Shown one piece after another: positions 16,468-25,440 of a stretch of DNA of 64,000 bases. The DNA comes from Chryseobacterium senegalense (GTDB lineage Bacteria; Bacteroidota; Bacteroidia; Flavobacteriales; Weeksellaceae). The notes under the pieces were generated by a model, which was given only the letters and a program-made list of their open reading frames with translations, searched no databases and was not told the DNA's origin. Position 1 is the first letter of the stretch. Each line of letters starts with the position of its first letter. Made by a program: the position numbers and the translations under genes. The DNA lies in NCBI GenBank assembly GCA_001403755.1, contig CYUH01000015.1:784589-848588 (forward strand), in the 5' to 3' direction.

Positions 16468-18627
16468 ATGAAAAGAATTTTCCAATTGTGTTTTGGTTTG
16501 GCCTTTTTCTCATTCGGTTTTTCTCAGGAATTAAAACCGGTTGCTGAAAAAGTGAAAAACGCGCACGTTGCCAACAAAACTTTTGTAAAGTACAGTCCCT
16601 TCACTGTGGATTCGTCACCGAATAAGCAGATTGCTTACCGCGCTGCAGCAGAAGGTATTACAGTAATGAAACTGCAAAAAGCTGAATTGCTGAGGATTAA
16701 TACTGAAAAACCTGATGCTTTAGAAATGGATTTTCCTTTTGAAGGCAAAAACATTACGGTAGAATTGGTGAAAAACAATTTTTTCACCCATGATTTCAAA
16801 GTTAATACCGATAAAGGCTACATCAATTACACGCCGGGTGTTTACTATCAGGGAATTGTGAAAGGTGATCGGGAATCTCTTGTAGCCGTAAGTTTTTTCA
16901 AAGATGATGTTGTTGGAGTAACTTCCATTAAAAACATTGGGAACATTGTGATCGGTAAATCCAAAAACGCTGATGAATTTGTTTCTTATAATGACCAAAA
17001 ATTGAAAGGCGAAAATCCTTTTTCTTGCTCCGCAGACGAGTTGGTTGAAAATCAAAAATTGGCTGCTCCATCTTTCGATCCGAAAACGATGACGGCAAAG
17101 AAAACCGATAACTGTGTGAGAATTTATTACGAAGCAGGTTACGGTCCTTACACCCAAAATGGTTCTAACGTTACTACAACGACCAACTGGGTTACTTCAA
17201 TGCACAATAATATTTCTACACTGTATGCAAACGACGGAATTACAGTTGCTTTGAGTGAAATTATGGTTTGGACAAGTACTGATCCTTATTCAGGAACTCC
17301 ATCCAATATCTTGAACCAGTTCAGAAATACAAGAACTACATTTAATGGTGATGTTGCTCAGTTATTGAGAAATCCTGCTACCACAAGTATTGCTTGGGTG
17401 AACGCTTTGTGTAGCAGTTACAAATATTCTTACTCAGGAGTTAATTTCAGCTATCAGAATGTTCCTACGTATTCATGGAATATCGAAGCAATGACCCATG
17501 AAATAGGACATAATTTAGGATCTCCGCATACGCATGCCTGTAATTGGAACGGAAACAATACTGCGATTGATGGCTGTGGACCTGCTTCCGGAAATAATGA
17601 AGGTTGTGACGCTCCACTTCCAACCGGAACTGGAGGAACGATTATGAGTTATTGCCATTTGGTTTCATCTGTGGGAATAAATTTTGCCAACGGATTTGGT
17701 CCTCAACCGGGGGCTTTGATTAGAGCTACCGTGAACTCTAAAGGATGTCTAGGTACAGATTGTGTGGCATCTTGTGAATCTACCATTACCGGACTTACTT
17801 TGAGCAATGTTACAACCAATTCCGCTACAGCTACTATTGTGGATAATGTAGCGACGAGTTGGAAGTATAAACTTTCTAAAATGGACGGAACTGTAATTAC
17901 TTCCGGAATTACTGCGAATAAAGTTTTGCAGTTCAATAATTTAAATGAAGGTACTTATTATACAGTTGCTGTAGGAACTGAATGCTCAGGACCTCAAGCC
18001 TTTGCTTATGAACAACTTATTCTTACCGATGCAAATTGGTGTAGTGGCATTGCATTTACCGATCCAGGAGGTCCCGATGCTAATTACGGAGACAATCAAA
18101 TTATTACCAAGACTTTCTATCCTGCGAATTCTAATGATAAGTTGAAGCTTACCTTTACTCAATTTGATACCGAAGCCGGTTATGATTATATGAATGTTTA
18201 TAATGGACCAACAACAGGGTCGCCAAGATTTAGCGGAGGTACACAACTTTCCGGAACTACTATTCCAGGTCCATTTACTTCTACCCATGCAACCGGTGCG
18301 ATTACCGTAAGATTTATTTCCGATGCCGGCGCTACAGCAGCAGGTTGGAACGCTACTTTTGAATGTACTACTTTGGCTACAGGCGAAACTACGGCTACAA
18401 CTTCCGTAAGAATCACTCAATCATCGGTAAAAGGAATTTTCGATATCAAATCAAAAGATAAAATTCTTTCTTATTCCGTGTTTGATGCATCCGGGAAATT
18501 GGTGAAAAATAATGTGAAAGCTAATTCAACCGATGAAAAAGTGGATCTTACCGTTTTACCGAAAGGAACTTACGTGGTAAGTGTGATCACTTCAAAAGAA
18601 ACGGTAACCAAAAAAGTAATCAGATAA
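16468..18627 (+). CDS. Secreted reprolysin-like zinc metalloprotease with Fn3, CUB and T9SS domains
   Basis: 719-residue exported metzincin. In order: signal peptide (to about FGFSQ), propeptide-like region to about 210, M12B reprolysin-like catalytic domain with the zinc motif HEIGHNLGSPH (H344, H348, H354) and a downstream MSYC Met-turn, an Fn3-like region from about 440, a CUB domain from about 520 to 630 (WCSG start, DYMNVYNG block), and a T9SS type A sorting domain at about 650-719 (ending KKVIR). It should be released or anchored at the cell surface by type IX secretion and degrade proteins. Monocistronic, closed by a strong terminator. Confidence 0.93.
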   Translation: MKRIFQLCFGLAFFSFGFSQELKPVAEKVKNAHVANKTFVKYSPFTVDSSPNKQIAYRAAAEGITVMKLQKAELLRINTEKPDALEMDFPFEGKNITVELVKNNFFTHDFKVNTDKGYINYTPGVYYQGIVKGDRESLVAVSFFKDDVVGVTSIKNIGNIVIGKSKNADEFVSYNDQKLKGENPFSCSADELVENQKLAAPSFDPKTMTAKKTDNCVRIYYEAGYGPYTQNGSNVTTTTNWVTSMHNNISTLYANDGITVALSEIMVWTSTDPYSGTPSNILNQFRNTRTTFNGDVAQLLRNPATTSIAWVNALCSSYKYSYSGVNFSYQNVPTYSWNIEAMTHEIGHNLGSPHTHACNWNGNNTAIDGCGPASGNNEGCDAPLPTGTGGTIMSYCHLVSSVGINFANGFGPQPGALIRATVNSKGCLGTDCVASCESTITGLTLSNVTTNSATATIVDNVATSWKYKLSKMDGTVITSGITANKVLQFNNLNEGTYYTVAVGTECSGPQAFAYEQLILTDANWCSGIAFTDPGGPDANYGDNQIITKTFYPANSNDKLKLTFTQFDTEAGYDYMNVYNGPTTGSPRFSGGTQLSGTTIPGPFTSTHATGAITVRFISDAGATAAGWNATFECTTLATGETTATTSVRITQSSVKGIFDIKSKDKILSYSVFDASGKLVKNNVKANSTDEKVDLTVLPKGTYVVSVITSKETVTKKVIR

Positions 18628-18645
18628 AATTCTGTAATCAATGGA

Positions 18646-18677
18646 AAAGCCGTCTCGAAAGAGGCGGCTTTTTTATT
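18646..18677. terminator. Strong terminator after the reprolysin-like protease
   Basis: Stem AAAGCCGTCTC / GAGGCGGCTTT (18646-18656, 18661-18671) with a GAAA tetraloop and a T run; likely also serves the convergent SAM-hydrolase gene. Confidence 0.92.
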
Positions 18678-18689
18678 TTTTAATGAAAA

Positions 18690-19517
18690 TTAAAGAAACT
18701 CAATATAGATACTTTCTCCAACCTTCATTCCGAACAAGGTTTTTGCCCCATTTTGGCTATTTCCTTTGTAAATTGTGAGTTCCAGTAAACCCGCATCATT
18801 GAAGATAGCGACCGATTTCCCATGATATTCGTGCTCATTTTGCCAGTCGCTGATAAACTCGGTATATTGATTGTAAATTCTGGAAAGTGCCAAATTTCTG
18901 AACTTCACGATGAAATTTTCGTAACCAACGCCATTTTTTTCGAAGAATTTTTTGCTGATATTAGAAATTACATTTCCGAAATTATCGATATACATGATTT
19001 CTCCGATAATCATTTTTTCGCTTTCATTAAAAACTGGCCGTGGAAAGGAGAGTTGCTTTGGAGTTTCATATTTTCTTCCGATAACTTCCGGCAAACCACC
19101 ATTTTTTAAGTGAACCGCCACGGGTGCAAAAATATCTGTGGACGTGAAATTAACTTCATCATCAAATCGATTGTTAAAAGTAATTTCGTACACAGCTTCC
19201 GGCTTGATGTCGTAGAAAATTAAACTCAATACTCCATTATCTGCCGCAATAAAATAATGACCATCTGCTTGGTAAAGAATACATTTTCTGTCTTTGGTAT
19301 AAAAGCTATCTACCGCAATGATATGAACAGTGCCTTTCGGGAAAAAGGAATAGGCATTTCTGACGATGTACGCGGTTTGAAGAAGGTTATAGGCCTGGAT
19401 TTCATGGGAAATATCTATAATTTTTACATTGTCATTTAAGCTCAGGATTTTTCCCTTCACAGAAGGAACCCTGTGATCTACCAACCCGTAATCTGATGTT
19501 AATGTAATAATAGACAT
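18690..19517 (-). CDS. SAM hydroxide adenosyltransferase family protein (DUF62; fluorinase/chlorinase superfamily)
   Basis: 275-residue protein of the superfamily that includes fluorinase and SalL. The start (MSIITLTSDYGLVDH) with the TSDYG motif, IDISHEI and the late NFGNVISNI segment are the conserved blocks. Most bacterial members hydrolyse S-adenosylmethionine to adenosine and methionine rather than using halide, and nothing here (no biosynthetic neighbours) suggests halogenation. It stands alone between phoH (divergent) and a terminator. The physiological role is not settled. Confidence 0.88.
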   Translation of the reverse strand: MSIITLTSDYGLVDHRVPSVKGKILSLNDNVKIIDISHEIQAYNLLQTAYIVRNAYSFFPKGTVHIIAVDSFYTKDRKCILYQADGHYFIAADNGVLSLIFYDIKPEAVYEITFNNRFDDEVNFTSTDIFAPVAVHLKNGGLPEVIGRKYETPKQLSFPRPVFNESEKMIIGEIMYIDNFGNVISNISKKFFEKNGVGYENFIVKFRNLALSRIYNQYTEFISDWQNEHEYHGKSVAIFNDAGLLELTIYKGNSQNGAKTLFGMKVGESIYIEFL

Positions 19518-19536
19518 GATGATTTGTAAAGAGCCG

Positions 19537-19544
19537 CAAATTTA
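19537..19544 (-). promoter_or_regulatory. -7 promoter box of the SAM hydrolase gene
   Basis: TAAATTTG on the minus strand, 20 bases before the ATG at 19517; no clear -33 element. Confidence 0.48.
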
Positions 19545-19647
19545 GTTTAAAAAAAATATTTTTCTTCTCATTGTGGAAAATAAAAATGCCGTATTTAAAA
19601 TTATTTCGATAATTTTAGAGAAAATATTAATATTAAAGGACACTTAA

Positions 19648-20607
19648 ATGTTTGAACTGAACTACGAAATTACAGGCATCGATGCCAAAACTTTTTACGG
19701 AGTTAATAATCAATATTTCAATCTTTTAAAATCGACTTTTCCGACTCTTAAAATTACAGGAAGAGATCATTTTATCTTTGCTTTGGGAAACAATGAAGCG
19801 CTCGATGTACTGAAAAATAAGCTGGATGATATTGTAAGTTTCATCTCTAAACACCATTCCATCTCTTTAAAAGATGTAGAAAATATTCTAAATATTAAAA
19901 ATGAGACGGAGAAACAGCTGGTTTTTGATCAGGATATTATCGTAAAAGGGGTGAACGGAAAAGTCATCAAAGCCAAAACTACCAATCTGAAAAAACTCGT
20001 AAAAGAGTGCGAGAAAAAAGATATGGTTTTCGCGATAGGACCCGCGGGAACCGGAAAAACCTATACCAGCGTAGCGTTGGCAGCGAAAGCCCTGCGTGAT
20101 AAGGAAGTAAAAAGAATTATTTTAACCCGTCCGGCTGTAGAGGCCGGCGAAAGTTTGGGTTTCCTTCCGGGAGATTTAAAAGAGAAACTGGACCCGTATT
20201 TACAGCCGCTTTACGATGCGCTTCGCGATATGATTCCTCACGAAAAACTGGAAGGATTTATCGAGAAAAAAGTTATTGAAGTTGCTCCGTTGGCATTTAT
20301 GCGTGGGCGGACTCTGGATGAAGCATTCGTAATCCTCGACGAAGCGCAGAATACAACGCATTCTCAAATGAAAATGTTCCTTACAAGAATGGGAATGAAT
20401 GCGAAATTCATCATTACCGGGGATCCGAGTCAGGTGGATTTACCATTAAAGCAAAAATCTGGTTTGAAGGAAGCGATGAGAATCTTGAAAGATGTACAGG
20501 AAATTGGTTTTGTTCACCTTACCGAAGAAGATGTGGTAAGGCATCCGGTAGTTCGAAAAATTATTAACGCTTACGGAAACGAAGAGAAAAGACAGAGAGA
20601 AGAGTAA
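19648..20607 (+). CDS. PhoH family ATPase
   Basis: 319-residue PhoH-like protein. A small N-terminal KH-like region is followed by the P-loop domain with Walker A GPAGTGKT at 131-138 and Walker B with DEAQ at 231-234 (VILDEAQNT), plus the sensor-like ITGDPSQVDLP. PhoH-like proteins are associated with RNA metabolism, often near ybeY, but no ybeY is adjacent here. Single-gene unit on the plus strand, divergent from the SAM hydrolase gene. Confidence 0.93.
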   Translation: MFELNYEITGIDAKTFYGVNNQYFNLLKSTFPTLKITGRDHFIFALGNNEALDVLKNKLDDIVSFISKHHSISLKDVENILNIKNETEKQLVFDQDIIVKGVNGKVIKAKTTNLKKLVKECEKKDMVFAIGPAGTGKTYTSVALAAKALRDKEVKRIILTRPAVEAGESLGFLPGDLKEKLDPYLQPLYDALRDMIPHEKLEGFIEKKVIEVAPLAFMRGRTLDEAFVILDEAQNTTHSQMKMFLTRMGMNAKFIITGDPSQVDLPLKQKSGLKEAMRILKDVQEIGFVHLTEEDVVRHPVVRKIINAYGNEEKRQREE

Positions 20608-20723
20608 TAATTTTGCGAAGGATTTTACTTAAGTAAAAAATAAAATACAAAAAATTTATTGCGTGTTAAAAACTCTAAATATGAAAAAAATCATTTTTTG
20701 AATAATTGACGACCTATTTTTTG

Positions 20724-20751
20724 TTGTTAAATGTGTGTTTAACTAGTTTTG
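20724..20751 (+). promoter_or_regulatory. Promoter of the outer-membrane barrel gene
   Basis: TTG (20724-20726), 17-base spacer, TAGTTTTG (20744-20751), 25 bases before the ATG; a very good Bacteroidota promoter. Confidence 0.68.
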
Positions 20752-20776
20752 CATTCTAAAATTTAAAAATAGAACA

Positions 20777-21385
20777 ATGAAAAAATTATTAGTGGTAGGT
20801 GCAGTAGCATTATTCGCAGGTGCTAATGCTCAAGAGACTGAGACGGCTGGATTTAACATGGGTGATACTTTTATTACCGGAGCAGTAGGATTTAATTCCC
20901 AAACTACTGGAGATGTGAAAAGCAACACTTTTACTATAGCGCCAAGCGTTGGTCACTTTGTTACTTCTAATATTGCTATTGGAGCAAGAGTAGGTTATAC
21001 TACTACAACAGACAAAAATACAGTAGCAAATGTAGAAGTATCCAACAAGGTTAACACTTTCGCAGTTGGAGCATTTGGTAGATATTATTGGATGCCTGCA
21101 TCTAGATTCTCTATCTTTGGTGAATTAAATGCTAACTATGCTAACGCAAAAAATACTGTTGAAGCAGGAAGTGTTTCAACTGATAATAAAGCAGATGGAT
21201 TTAACATTGGTTTTGCACCAGGGATTAATTACTTTCTTTCACCAAATTTTGCTTTAGAAGCTACTTGGGGAATTATTAATTATTCATCTGTAAAGCCTGA
21301 TGTTGATGGTGCTATTGCTACAGACAACTTCGGAATTGGTTTAGATTTAAATGATATTTCATTAGGTTTAGTTTACAAATTCTAA
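20777..21385 (+). CDS. Outer-membrane beta-barrel protein
   Basis: 202 residues: signal peptide MKKLLVVGAVALFAGANAQ, then alternating amphipathic strands rich in G, N, T and aromatics, ending in the typical outer-membrane terminal phenylalanine (LGLVYKF). It fits the OmpW/opacity-like 8-stranded barrel class common in flavobacteria. The strong promoter and flanking terminator suggest an abundant single-gene product. The specific function cannot be read from the sequence. Confidence 0.85.
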   Translation: MKKLLVVGAVALFAGANAQETETAGFNMGDTFITGAVGFNSQTTGDVKSNTFTIAPSVGHFVTSNIAIGARVGYTTTTDKNTVANVEVSNKVNTFAVGAFGRYYWMPASRFSIFGELNANYANAKNTVEAGSVSTDNKADGFNIGFAPGINYFLSPNFALEATWGIINYSSVKPDVDGAIATDNFGIGLDLNDISLGLVYKF

Positions 21386-21406
21386 GACCATATTATAGTA
21401 TTATTA

Positions 21407-21433
21407 ATCCCGCTCTCTGCGGGATTTTTTTTT
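21407..21433 (+). terminator. Intrinsic terminator after the barrel gene
   Basis: Perfect stem ATCCCGC / GCGGGAT (21407-21413, 21419-21425), loop TCTCT, then nine or so T. Confidence 0.92.
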
Positions 21434-21473
21434 ATTTTAAAATTAATATTACCGGAAAAATCGGAATCATCTT

Positions 21474-21503
21474 TTGTAGTCGATGTTTTAATTGATATTT
21501 TTG
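21474..21503 (+). promoter_or_regulatory. Promoter of the second barrel gene
   Basis: TTG (21474-21476), 19-base spacer, TATTTTTG (21496-21503), 17 bases before the ATG. Confidence 0.6.
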
Positions 21504-21520
21504 ATGAAAATTAAAAATTT

Positions 21521-22012
21521 ATGAAAAGAGTAGTGTTGGCTTTTGCCATGATGATGTTTGGGCTTATGAATGCTCAGGTAAAATTTGGGATCAACGGCGG
21601 GTTTTCGTCGGCTGTAGTTTCTGATGATTTTGATGAGCTTACTGCAGGTTATTATGCGGGAGTGTTCACAGAATTCGGAATTCCTGGATTTGCCAAAATG
21701 CAACCGGCCGTAAATTATGTAAAATTCAAAGATGATTCTTACCTGCAGATTCCGGTGATCATGAAGTTCTATTTCCTTCCCAAAGTTAATGTTCAACTAG
21801 GTCCGCAATTCGCTTTTAGATTAGATGATGTTCCAGATACCATCAACAAAACGAATTTTGGCGCAGCAGTAGGTTTGGGAGCTGATTTGTTTTCTGGTTT
21901 GCTGATCGAAGCCAGATATGCATTCCAGTTGAATAATGCGTTCAACAGTCCTGCAGCAGGCGAGAAATTGCATTTCAACTTATTTAATGTAGGTTTAGGT
22001 TTGCGACTTTAA
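21521..22012 (+). CDS. PorT-like small outer-membrane beta-barrel protein
   Basis: 163 residues with a signal peptide (to about GLMNAQ) and a barrel of short amphipathic strands; VKFGINGGF at the mature start and the repeated GLGADLF...ARYAFQL pattern resemble the PorT/outer-membrane beta-barrel (OMP_b-brl_2) family. PorT itself is a type IX secretion assembly factor, but many paralogues are unrelated to secretion, so I only assign the fold. Own promoter and terminator. Confidence 0.8.
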   Translation: MKRVVLAFAMMMFGLMNAQVKFGINGGFSSAVVSDDFDELTAGYYAGVFTEFGIPGFAKMQPAVNYVKFKDDSYLQIPVIMKFYFLPKVNVQLGPQFAFRLDDVPDTINKTNFGAAVGLGADLFSGLLIEARYAFQLNNAFNSPAAGEKLHFNLFNVGLGLRL

Positions 22013-22032
22013 TGATTAAAAAATAGCTCACA

Positions 22033-22064
22033 AAAAATCCCGAAATATTCAATTCGGGATTTTT
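22033..22064. terminator. Bidirectional terminator between the PorT-like gene and ffh
   Basis: Perfect 12-bp stem AAAAATCCCGAA / TTCGGGATTTTT (22033-22044, 22053-22064). Confidence 0.92.
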
Positions 22065-22090
22065 ATTTTGAAATTCTGGAAATTTAAAGT

Positions 22091-23458
22091 TTATCTTCCG
22101 AACAGGTTTCCGCCCATTCCTGGCATTTTTGGCATTCCTTTACTCATCATTTCCATCATTTGTTTTCCTTGAGGTCCCTGCATCATCTTCATCATTTTAC
22201 CCATTTGGTCAAATTGTTTCATTAAAGCATTTACGTCTTCAATTTTTCTTCCGGCACCTCTGGCGATACGGTTTTTTCTCTGGGTGTTGATAATCGACGG
22301 TCTTCTTCGTTCTTCCGGCGTCATCGAGTGGATAATCGCTTCGATGTGTTTAAACGCATCATCCTGAATGTCCACATCTTTAATCGCTTTACCAACTCCC
22401 GGAATCATTCCCATCAAATCTTTCATATTTCCCATTTTTTTGATCTGGTTGATCTGTTTTAGGAAATCATCGAAACCGAATTCGTTTTTAGCGATTTTTT
22501 TGTGAAGTTTTTTAGCTTCTTCTTCATCAAACTGCTCCTGAGCTCTTTCTACAAGGGAAACAACGTCACCCATTCCCAAAATTCTGTCGGCCATTCTTTC
22601 AGGATAGAAAACATCAAGTGCTTCCATTTTTTCCCCGGTAGAAATGAATTTAATAGGCTTTTCAACCACGGAACGAATAGTTAAAGCAGCTCCACCACGA
22701 GTATCACCATCTAATTTGGTTAAGACAACCCCGTCGAAATTTAATGCGTCGTTGAAAGCTTTTGCAGTATTCACCGCATCCTGTCCTGTCATGGAATCCA
22801 CAACGAAAAGCGTTTCCTGAGGCTTGATGAAATAATGAACTGATTTTATTTCGTTCATCATTTGCTCGTCAATCGCCAATCGACCTGCGGTATCTACAAT
22901 CACGACATCGTGGTTGTTCTCTTTCGCAAATTTCACGGCATTTTCAGCAATAGAAGATGGGTTTAAAGCGCCTTCTTCTGTATAAACTGGGATTCCGATT
23001 TGGTTTCCTAAAACTTTCAATTGTTCGATCGCGGCAGGTCTGTAAACGTCGCAAGCAACCAATAGAGGTTTTTTGTTTCTTTTTTGTTTAAGATAATTGG
23101 CCAATTTTCCCGAGAAAGTGGTTTTACCGGAACCTTGTAATCCGGCAATCAAAATTACACTTGGTTTCCCGGAAAGGTTGATTCCTTCTTGGGTTCCGCC
23201 CATTAATTCTACCAATTCATCGTGAACGATTTTGGTCATCAACTGTCCCGGAGTTAAACTGGTTAAAACATTTTGTCCTAAAGCTTTTTCCTGAACTCTT
23301 TTGGTTAAATCTTTTGCAACTTTATAATTAACATCGGCATCCACCAATGCGCGGCGGATTTCTTTCACGGTTTCTGCAACGTTGATTTCAGTAATTTTTC
23401 CGCGTCCGGAAATATTATGAAGTGCCTTATCTAACTTATCCTGTAAACTATTGAACAT
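22091..23458 (-). CDS. ffh: Signal recognition particle protein Ffh
   Basis: 455-residue SRP54-type GTPase that binds 4.5S RNA and hydrophobic signal sequences and delivers ribosomes to FtsY. It has the N domain (1-~85), the G domain with GLQGSGKT at 106-113, DTAGR and TKLDGD motifs, and a methionine-rich C-terminal M domain (about 330-455; e.g. QMGKMMKMM) ending in a glycine/methionine tail. Full length. Monocistronic on the minus strand. Confidence 0.97.
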   Translation of the reverse strand: MFNSLQDKLDKALHNISGRGKITEINVAETVKEIRRALVDADVNYKVAKDLTKRVQEKALGQNVLTSLTPGQLMTKIVHDELVELMGGTQEGINLSGKPSVILIAGLQGSGKTTFSGKLANYLKQKRNKKPLLVACDVYRPAAIEQLKVLGNQIGIPVYTEEGALNPSSIAENAVKFAKENNHDVVIVDTAGRLAIDEQMMNEIKSVHYFIKPQETLFVVDSMTGQDAVNTAKAFNDALNFDGVVLTKLDGDTRGGAALTIRSVVEKPIKFISTGEKMEALDVFYPERMADRILGMGDVVSLVERAQEQFDEEEAKKLHKKIAKNEFGFDDFLKQINQIKKMGNMKDLMGMIPGVGKAIKDVDIQDDAFKHIEAIIHSMTPEERRRPSIINTQRKNRIARGAGRKIEDVNALMKQFDQMGKMMKMMQGPQGKQMMEMMSKGMPKMPGMGGNLFGR

Positions 23459-23478
23459 TGTTTTTTATTTAAGTTGCG

Positions 23479-23486
23479 CAAAAATA
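23479..23486 (-). promoter_or_regulatory. -7 promoter box of ffh
   Basis: TATTTTTG on the minus strand, 21 bases before the ffh start codon. Confidence 0.5.
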
Positions 23487-23539
23487 CAGAAATTTGATGA
23501 ATTTTAAAATTCTAAATTTTTCTATTGTCTTATAATCAT

Positions 23540-23547
23540 TAGATTTG
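23540..23547 (+). promoter_or_regulatory. -7 promoter box of the ATP synthase cluster
   Basis: TAGATTTG, 17 bases before the first atpI-like gene, in the divergent region shared with ffh. Confidence 0.5.
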
Positions 23548-23563
23548 CAAAAATGTAAACAAG

Positions 23564-23842
23564 ATGCCCGACGAAAAATCCACCGAAGACCAGTTCAGCA
23601 ACAAAGACAAAGAAAACTTCGAAATGAATGGTTTGCGGCAGTATGGTGTTTATTCAGCGATTGTTTTTCAGATGCTCGCCACGATGGGACTTGCATTTTG
23701 GGGTGGCAAAAAAATTAATGATCATTTCGAAATTGAAAAAAATCTTTTGACGATTGCAATCGGTTTTTTGGGAATGGGACTGGCGTTTTATAATCTTCTT
23801 CATCAGCTAAAAAATATTCAGAATAATGAAAATAAAAAGTAA
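23564..23842 (+). CDS. AtpZ/AtpI-like ATP synthase accessory protein
   Basis: 92 residues with an acidic N-terminus and two membrane helices (about 32-50 and 62-80) separated by a short basic loop, WGGKKINDHF, which matches the AtpZ/AtpI (F0F1 ATPase gene1/subunit I-like) family. These proteins help c-ring or Mg2+/Ca2+ handling in some bacteria. It begins the atp cluster and overlaps the next gene by 17 bases, so the two are translationally coupled. Confidence 0.8.
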   Translation: MPDEKSTEDQFSNKDKENFEMNGLRQYGVYSAIVFQMLATMGLAFWGGKKINDHFEIEKNLLTIAIGFLGMGLAFYNLLHQLKNIQNNENKK

Positions 23843-24224
23843 TACCATCTATATAATTTTGTTTTTTTTAATGTTTGGCTTGCATTTTTTTATTTGGCAA
23901 AACTTAAATATCGGCTTTGAAACCACTTTTATTAAGTATTATTTGTTTCTTACCTTACTTTTTATGATGGTGGTGACGGTAATTTCAATCATCAAAAAAA
24001 TATATCCAAATTATGTGGGATTTGGATTTATGGGTTTGGTGATGTTTAAATTAATGCTGATGTTGTTGGTAATGAAGAAACTAAATTTGAATGAAGTTCC
24101 CAATTACAAGGTTCATTTCATTATACCATATTTAATCGCTTTGGTGCTGGAAACATTGTATGCGGTTAAAATAATTCAGAATGAGGAGGTTTCCGAAACC
24201 TCGAAAGATGAAAAAAATCAGTAA
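23826..24224 (+). CDS. Small membrane protein at the AtpI position
   Basis: 132 residues with four predicted membrane helices (about 7-24, 38-58, 67-87, 99-118) and a charged tail. Its position between an AtpZ-like gene and atpB, and its size, fit the AtpI/subunit I place in Bacteroidota atp operons, but I see no strong family motif. The 17-base overlap with the preceding gene indicates coupling. Atp assembly role is inferred from position. Confidence 0.7.
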   Translation: MKIKSNTIYIILFFLMFGLHFFIWQNLNIGFETTFIKYYLFLTLLFMMVVTVISIIKKIYPNYVGFGFMGLVMFKLMLMLLVMKKLNLNEVPNYKVHFIIPYLIALVLETLYAVKIIQNEEVSETSKDEKNQ

Positions 24225-24255
24225 AAAAGGATTTTTATATTATGATTATTTATCC

Positions 24256-24263
24256 TATTTTTG
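24256..24263 (+). promoter_or_regulatory. Internal -7 promoter box upstream of atpB
   Basis: TATTTTTG 25 bases before the atpB ATG, in the 64-base gap after the atpI-like gene; suggests that atpB onward can be transcribed separately. No -33 TTG seen. Confidence 0.5.
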
Positions 24264-24288
24264 CAAAACTTTAAAATAAGATATAGCA

Positions 24289-25416
24289 ATGCTGAAAAGA
24301 GTAGTTCTTGTACTAGGTTTTTTATCGATATTTTCAACGTCATTTGCACAGCATGAGGCTGTTGAAGTAAAAGAAACAAATACCCACGGGGTAGAAGCTC
24401 CTGTTGTAGTTTCTGAAGCTGATCAAGTAAGAAAAGAAAACAAGGACTTTATTAATCATCACCTTTTGGATGCGCACAGCTTCGATATCATGGTGACTAA
24501 AGAGGGAAAGCATATTGGTTTTCCGCTTCCTGTTATTTTTTATGATCAAGCTAATGGCCTTCATGCAATGATGAGTTCTGCTTTTCATCATGGTGAAGAA
24601 GTAGTAGAAAGTAAAGGTGGATACTACAAACTTTTCCACGAGAAAATTTACAAAACTGATGCTTCAGGAACAATTAACCTGGATGAGGCGCACCACCCAA
24701 CCAATGAAAAAGTATTGGATTTATCTATTACTAAAAGTGTACTCATGATTGTTGTGGTATCTTTATTAATGATCTTTATTTTTGGTGGAATCGCAAGAAG
24801 CTATAGAAATTCTTTAGTACCAAGTGGTGCTGGAAAAATTTTGGAACCTTTGATTCTTTTTATTAGAGACGATATCGCTAAACCAAACATTGGTCCAAAA
24901 TACAAGAAATACATGGGCTATTTGCTTACTATTTTCTTCTTTATTTTATTCTTGAACATTTTCGGATTGTTGCCATTTGGGATTAACGTAACTGGAAATA
25001 TTGCCATTACTGCGGCTTTAGCAATATTTACATTCCTTATCACACAGTTTACAGCAAACAAAACATACTGGCAGCACATTTTCTGGATGCCTGGATTGCC
25101 TTGGCCAATGAAAATTGTAATGATGCCAATTGAAATCATCGGAATGTTCATTAAGCCATTCGCACTGCTTATCCGTCTTTTTGCGAATATGACTGCGGGA
25201 CACATTGTAATCATGTCACTTATCGCGATGATCTATGTTTTCAAAAATGTGATCGCTGGGGTAGCATTCCCTTTCTTAACATTTGTACTTTATCTTCTTG
25301 AAATATTAGTAGCTTTCTTGCAGGCATATATCTTCACCATGCTATCAGCCGTGTATTTCGGTATGGCAAACGAAGAGCATGCTCATGAGGGCGAAGAAGG
25401 AGTAGCACATCATTAA
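24289..25416 (+). CDS. atpB: F0F1 ATP synthase subunit a
   Basis: Membrane stator subunit that forms the proton half-channels beside the c-ring. The C-terminal 230 residues carry the conserved helices and the essential arginine in LLIRLFANMTAGH (R296). The protein is 375 residues, about 100 longer than the E. coli subunit: it has an N-terminal signal peptide (to about TSFAQ) and a soluble, histidine-containing exported region before the first membrane helix, as is usual in Bacteroidota. A histidine-rich C-terminus (HAHEGEEGVAHH) is also present. Followed by atpE after 24 bases. Confidence 0.95.
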   Translation: MLKRVVLVLGFLSIFSTSFAQHEAVEVKETNTHGVEAPVVVSEADQVRKENKDFINHHLLDAHSFDIMVTKEGKHIGFPLPVIFYDQANGLHAMMSSAFHHGEEVVESKGGYYKLFHEKIYKTDASGTINLDEAHHPTNEKVLDLSITKSVLMIVVVSLLMIFIFGGIARSYRNSLVPSGAGKILEPLILFIRDDIAKPNIGPKYKKYMGYLLTIFFFILFLNIFGLLPFGINVTGNIAITAALAIFTFLITQFTANKTYWQHIFWMPGLPWPMKIVMMPIEIIGMFIKPFALLIRLFANMTAGHIVIMSLIAMIYVFKNVIAGVAFPFLTFVLYLLEILVAFLQAYIFTMLSAVYFGMANEEHAHEGEEGVAHH

Positions 25417-25440
25417 TAAAACCTTTTAAATTTTTATATT

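Noticed and set aside
18690..19517. Possible halogenase (fluorinase/chlorinase) and halogenated metabolite cluster
   Set aside because: The superfamily is mostly SAM hydrolases; there are no neighbouring biosynthetic genes and no evidence for halide-specific residues that I can verify.
22091..23458. An SRP (4.5S) RNA gene next to ffh
   Set aside because: The flanking gaps are short and filled by a terminator and promoters; no SRP RNA-like hairpin is visible.
23826..23842. Possible frameshift joining the two atpI-like genes
   Set aside because: Each has its own start and complete set of membrane helices; a 17-base overlap is normal translational coupling.
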